From positions 1 through 7,832 of the forward strand of contig JAFWDF010000001.1 in assembly GCA_017534025.1 (NCBI GenBank): 7,832 bases of DNA, given 5' to 3'. Each line of letters opens with the position of its first letter. Within the stretch, counting starts at the first letter, position 1. The position numbers were made by a program, and so were the translations under genes. The notes below the pieces were generated by a model, which ran no database searches, was not told the origin of the DNA, and saw only the letters and a program-made list of their open reading frames with translations. This document shows, in pieces, positions 5,324 through 7,832 of this stretch. The stretch comes from Bacillota bacterium. Lineage in GTDB: Bacteria > Bacillota > Clostridia > Peptostreptococcales > Anaerovoracaceae.

Positions 5324-5351
5324 AAGAGCGGAGCCGAAATTTTTTGTATTT

Positions 5352-5404
5352 ACTGCAAAAAAGGTAAAAAAATCGTTGTGCGCAGGCTTGAATTGTTGTA
5401 AAAT
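5352..5404 (+). promoter_or_regulatory. rpsB-tsf promoter with UP-element-like A-tracts
   Basis: TTGTGC (5376-5381) and TAAAAT (5399-5404) are exactly 17 bp apart. Just upstream lie two A-tracts (about 5357-5362 and 5366-5372), in the place of an UP element that contacts the RNA polymerase alpha subunit. This arrangement fits a strong ribosomal-protein promoter. Expected start is near 5411, giving a leader of about 125 nt. Confidence 0.75.
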
Positions 5405-5408
5405 ATTC

Positions 5409-5520
5409 TCCGCATGCGGATTTTGCATGTGTTTCATTTCACACGTCCCCAGACTTTGGTATGGTGCCCGGCGCAGCCGGTGTTTCGCCGGAGGATGAAC
5501 GGGACGGAGGTATTTTAAAA
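5409..5520 (+). other. Structured 5' leader of the rpsB-tsf mRNA
   Basis: Between the predicted start site and the rpsB ribosome binding site lie a 12-bp palindrome TCCGCATGCGGA (5409-5420), a small TGTG/CACA arm (about 5429-5444), and a GC arm CCGGCG / CGCCGG (5468-5473 with 5486-5491). The GC arm can alternatively fold as CCGGC-GCA-GCCGG (5468-5480). Two exclusive folds ahead of a ribosomal-protein gene suggest feedback control, perhaps by S2 itself as known for rpsB in enterobacteria. No named leader class was recognised; the role is inference. Confidence 0.4.
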
Positions 5521-5536
5521 CCAGGAGGAAGAAAGA

Positions 5537-6313
5537 ATGTCAGTAGTAACAATGAAACAGCTGCTTGAAGCAGGCGTACACTTCGGCCATCAGACAAGAA
5601 GATGGAACCCTAAGATGGCTCCGTATATCTTTACGGAAAGAAACGGCATCTACATCATCGACCTGCAGAAGACCGTAAAGAAGATGGATGAAGCGTACAA
5701 CTTCATTATGAAGACAGCAGCAGAAGGCGGAAATGTTCTGTTCGTAGGTACAAAGAAGCAGGCGCACGCGGCGATTCAGGAAGAAGCTGAAAGATGCGGC
5801 ATGTACTTTGTAAATGAAAGATGGCTGGGCGGCATGCTCACCAACTACAAGACCATCTCCACTAGAATCAAGAAGCTGAACGACATCAAGGCGATGGAAG
5901 AAGACGGTACTTTTGAACAGCTGCCTAAGAAGGAAGTTCTGAAGCTGAAGGCGCTGGAAGAAAGACTTGAAAAGTTCCTGGGCGGCATCAAGGATATGAA
6001 GGGCATGCCTGCGGCACTCTTCGTAGTAGACCCTAAGAAGGAAAAGATCGCTGTTAAGGAAGCCCGCATTCTGGGAATTCCAATCGTCGGTATTGTAGAT
6101 ACCAACTGTGATCCGGATGAAGTGGATTACGTAATTCCTGTCAATGACGATGCCATCAGAGCAGTCAGACTGATCTCTTCCAAGATTGCGGACGCCGTAA
6201 TCGAAGGCAAGCAGGGCGAAGCCATGGCAGAAGCAGCAGAAACCGCTGAACCGATCGAAGCGGAAGCAGCTGCGGATATCGAAGAAGCAGTAGAAGCAAA
6301 CGAAGCAGAATAA
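5537..6313 (+). CDS. rpsB: 30S ribosomal protein S2
   Basis: Component of the small ribosomal subunit, located on the back of the 30S head-body junction and needed for S1 binding and initiation where S1 is present. The 258-aa product has the S2 signatures in order: MKQLLEAGVHFGHQTRRWNPKM, YIFTERNGIYIIDLQKT, VLFVGTKKQA, NERWLGGMLTNYKT, PAALFVVDPKKEKIAVKEA, and GIPIVGIVDTNCDPDEVDYVIPVNDDAIRAV. The coiled-coil insert (about 110-145) is Lys/Glu-rich. The last 31 residues are an Ala/Glu-only-like acidic tail, common and variable in this family. An AGGAGG at 5523-5528, 8 nt from the ATG, sets the start. Arginine is coded by AGA nearly throughout, as expected of a highly expressed gene. It is first in an operon with tsf, 27 nt downstream. 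Confidence 0.98.
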   Translation: MSVVTMKQLLEAGVHFGHQTRRWNPKMAPYIFTERNGIYIIDLQKTVKKMDEAYNFIMKTAAEGGNVLFVGTKKQAHAAIQEEAERCGMYFVNERWLGGMLTNYKTISTRIKKLNDIKAMEEDGTFEQLPKKEVLKLKALEERLEKFLGGIKDMKGMPAALFVVDPKKEKIAVKEARILGIPIVGIVDTNCDPDEVDYVIPVNDDAIRAVRLISSKIADAVIEGKQGEAMAEAAETAEPIEAEAAADIEEAVEANEAE

Positions 6314-6340
6314 GACAGGCAATCCTGCAGGAGGTTTGAT

Positions 6341-7255
6341 ATGGCAGTAACAGCAGCATTGGTAAAGGAACTCCGTGAACTGACAGGCGCGGGCATGATG
6401 GACTGCAAAAAGGCGCTGGTAGAGACTGACGGAAACATCGAACAGGCCGTTGACGTACTCAGAGAAAAGGGTCTGTCCAAGGCAGCCAAGAAGGCTGGCA
6501 GAATCGCAGCAATGGGTCTGGTAGACCTGGCGTTCAATGAAGACGCTACAGAAGCAGCGATCATCGAAGTTAACTCGGAAACAGACTTTGTTGCAAAGAA
6601 CCCGGATTTCCAGGGCTTTGTAAAGAGACTGGCTGACCTGGCTCTCAATGGCGGCGCAGCGGACATGGACGCTTTCATGGCTCTGAACTACGGCGAAGAA
6701 GGTACCGTACAGGATGCTCTGACCAGCAAGATTTCCACCATCGGTGAAAATATGAATATCCGCAGATTCGAAAAGGTTGCGGAACCGGGTACTGTTAATG
6801 TAGGCTACATCCACGGCGGCGGCACAATTGCGGTTATCGTTACCCTGAAGACAGACGCATCCGCGGAAGAAGTACAGACAGTAGGTAAGGACGTAGCTAT
6901 GCAGGTTGCGGCTATGAATCCGAAGTACGTCAGCGAAGCAGATGTTGACGAAGCATTCATCGCCAGCGAAACCAAGATCCTGACCGAACAGGCTCTGAAC
7001 GAAGGCAAGCCTGCTGAGATCGTTGAAAAGATGATCAAGGGCAGACTGAAGAAGGAACTGAAGGAAATCTGTCTGCTGGATCAGGCGTTCGTAAAGGACG
7101 GCGATATCACGGTTGCCAAGTATGTTCAGAATTCCGCCAAGGAACTGGGCAAGGACATCGAAGTTGCCGGTATGATCCGTTACGAAGTCGGTGAAGGTAT
7201 CGAAAAGAGAGAAGAAAACTTCGCAGAAGAAGTTGCGAAGCAGATGGGCAAATAA
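6341..7255 (+). CDS. tsf: Translation elongation factor Ts
   Basis: Guanine-nucleotide exchange factor that releases GDP from EF-Tu in the cytoplasm. The 304-aa product begins with the UBA-like N-terminal domain (AALVKELRELTGAGMMDCKKAL, 5-26), followed by EQAVDVLREKGLSKAAKKAGRIAAMGLV and the EF-Tu-contacting TDFVAKN motif at 81-87. Then come the two core subdomains, with VGYIHGGGTIAVIVTL and KDVAMQVAAMNPKYV, and the C-terminal helix region with RYEVGEGIEKREENFAEEVAKQMGK. Length and motifs are normal. AGGAGG at 6329-6334, 6 nt before the ATG, sets the start. The 27-nt gap to rpsB holds CAGG-CAAT-CCTG, whose 3' arm is next to the ribosome binding site, and an overlapping CCTGCAGG palindrome that could mask it. 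Codon bias matches rpsB. A long terminator at 7286-7329 ends the operon, so a downstream pyrH, if present, would be transcribed separately. Confidence 0.98.
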   Translation: MAVTAALVKELRELTGAGMMDCKKALVETDGNIEQAVDVLREKGLSKAAKKAGRIAAMGLVDLAFNEDATEAAIIEVNSETDFVAKNPDFQGFVKRLADLALNGGAADMDAFMALNYGEEGTVQDALTSKISTIGENMNIRRFEKVAEPGTVNVGYIHGGGTIAVIVTLKTDASAEEVQTVGKDVAMQVAAMNPKYVSEADVDEAFIASETKILTEQALNEGKPAEIVEKMIKGRLKKELKEICLLDQAFVKDGDITVAKYVQNSAKELGKDIEVAGMIRYEVGEGIEKREENFAEEVAKQMGK

Positions 7256-7285
7256 TCTGACGTTTTTACGGACAGAATGCGCGTA

Positions 7286-7329
7286 AAGCCCGGGAAACAT
7301 CTGGAAACAGATGCTTCCCGGGCTTTTTT
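7286..7329 (+). terminator. rpsB-tsf terminator with GAAA tetraloop; also the target hairpin of the intron
   Basis: AAGCCCGGGAA pairs with TTCCCGGGCTT. After one A-C mismatch, CATCTG pairs with CAGATG around a GAAA (GNRA) loop. The stem thus has 17 pairs, with a T-run at 7324-7329. Strong intrinsic terminator, 30 nt after the tsf stop codon. The group II intron starts 2 nt after the last T. Confidence 0.95.
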
Positions 7330-7331
7330 CA

Positions 7332-7832
7332 GTTTGCGCGCCATGGGCGCGCTCTAACGGGTGAAAGTCCCGAGTACGCGTAGGCAACGACGAAGTACAT
7401 AGCTGAACAGCAAGGGTGTCCATCGCGAGGTGGAATCTGAAGGAAGCTGTAGGCAAACCCTTGGCTTTACGAACAGGAACCACATATAAGGCTGGGAAAT
7501 ACGGGTAAGTCTGATAGAAGAGATGAAGCCCAAAAGTTGCTGGAAGTACCAGTAAATGTGGCAGGTAGATGAGGGGAAAGAGCGTGCACCTTAAGCGTGG
7601 AGGTCTCACAGGCGGTCTCATTAGCCGTAGTAACAACGAACTGTGAGAAGTCAGCAGAGCCCATAGTAGTGAAGAAGTCCCTGTAATGGGGGTGGAGCGA
7701 AGGGGCGAACAATCAATCAGTTGAAGTACGTTCCACTTCGTAGCCGGAGCAACGTCTGTCGATAACGTCAAAGGCGGCAAAGGCAAAAGGGGCAGAAAGG
7801 AAACAACGCATGGACACAAGTAGTCTCATGGA
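7332..7832 (+). mobile_element. Group IIC intron, 5' part (runs out of the window)
   Basis: The sequence shows the conserved parts of domain I of class C introns: CATGGGCGCGC near the 5' end, GGGTGAAAGTCCCG (7360-7372), CAAGGGTGTCC (7411-7421), TGGAATCTGAAGGAAGC (7431-7447), GGCAAACCC (7452-7460), CATATAAGGCT (7483-7493), AGTAAATG (about 7551), GGAGGTCT (7599-7606) and AAGTCAGCAGAG (about 7648-7660). Paired elements visible include AAGGGT/ACCCTT, TCCATC-GCGA-GGTGGA with a GNRA loop, and TCTCACAG/CTGTGAGA (7604-7611 with 7641-7648). The layout agrees with the Oceanobacillus-type IIC intron as I recall it. The likely first base is G7332 (GUUUG, where GUGYG is usual). It lies 2 nt after a terminator T-run, the typical IIC target. 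Domains V/VI and the 3' exon are outside the window, so splicing ability cannot be judged. Confidence 0.92.
7810..7832 (+). CDS. Intron-encoded reverse transcriptase/maturase, first 7 codons (3' partial)
   Basis: ATG at 7810 is preceded by AAAGGA (7796-7801), 8 nt upstream, and reads MDTSSLM before the window ends. N-termini of the form MxTxxLME are common in IIC maturases, and the position after the intron's domains I-III fits an ORF in domain IV. The protein would splice the intron and drive target-primed insertion into single-stranded or hairpin DNA. The identity rests mainly on the intron context. Confidence 0.7.

Noticed and set aside
5338..5363. Terminator for the LytTR gene in the T-run/A-run pair (TTTTTTG / CAAAAAA)
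   Set aside because: The stem is only A-T pairs plus one G-C and lacks a T tail after it. It is better read as the AT-rich UP-element zone of the rpsB promoter. No convincing terminator was found for the LytTR gene.
5540..7819. Very long open frame on the minus strand (759 codons)
   Set aside because: It is antisense to rpsB, tsf and the intron, which are certain. The frame stays open because the biased codons of rpsB/tsf rarely yield stops on the opposite strand; the translation is Phe/Leu/Cys-rich and protein-unlike.

Overview
The window reads as chromosomal DNA of a low-to-mid-GC Gram-positive lineage (Bacillota). Supporting points are an rpsB-tsf operon with a Bacillota-type leader, a YlmH-family S4 protein, a LytTR-type regulator, strong AGGAGG ribosome binding sites, and intrinsic terminators at most gene ends. 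Base composition looks close to half G+C by eye. A Negativicutes or Clostridia host fits best, but no single gene here fixes the genus. There is a clear split in arginine codons: rpsB and tsf use mostly AGA with a few CGT/CGC, while ylmH and the LytTR gene are rich in CGG.

Layout, left to right. (1) Bases 2-235 are the 3' end of a gene cut by the window edge. It resembles a DprA/SLOG-type Rossmann protein and ends exactly in the beta-clamp-binding pentapeptide QLSLF. (2) An acidic 127-aa protein of unknown function (363-746) is followed by a terminator. (3) A strong promoter with a very short leader drives a 65-aa protein (927-1124) carrying a CX3CX2C cysteine cluster, followed by a bidirectional terminator. 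(4) panE, ketopantoate reductase, lies on the minus strand (1290-2222). (5) Divergent from it is ylmH (2404-3192), an S4-domain RNA-binding protein of the ribosome-quality-control class. (6) A tRNA-Arg(CCG) gene follows (3280-3356). (7) Next comes a likely two-gene unit of an unknown 83-aa protein and queC (7-cyano-7-deazaguanine synthase), closed by a strong terminator. (8) An orphan LytTR regulator (4592-5323) has a receiver-like N-terminus without the phospho-acceptor Asp. (9) rpsB (S2) and tsf (EF-Ts) follow, with a strong UP-element-like promoter, a structured leader of about 125 nt, and a long GNRA-capped terminator. (10) Immediately after the tsf terminator comes the 5' part of a group IIC intron (from about 7332). 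Its reverse transcriptase/maturase ORF begins at 7810 and runs out of the window.

Functionally, several loci serve translation: ylmH (ribosome rescue), tRNA-Arg(CCG), queC (a queuosine precursor used in tRNA modification), rpsB and tsf. They look like independent transcription units separated by terminators, not one operon. panE belongs to pantothenate/CoA synthesis. The clearest mobile DNA is the group IIC intron, whose position just behind a terminator hairpin matches the known targeting habit of that class. No CRISPR array, prophage or defence system is visible. The best leads for something undescribed are the 65-aa cysteine-cluster protein, the clamp-binding tail of the truncated gene, and the unstudied small partner of queC.
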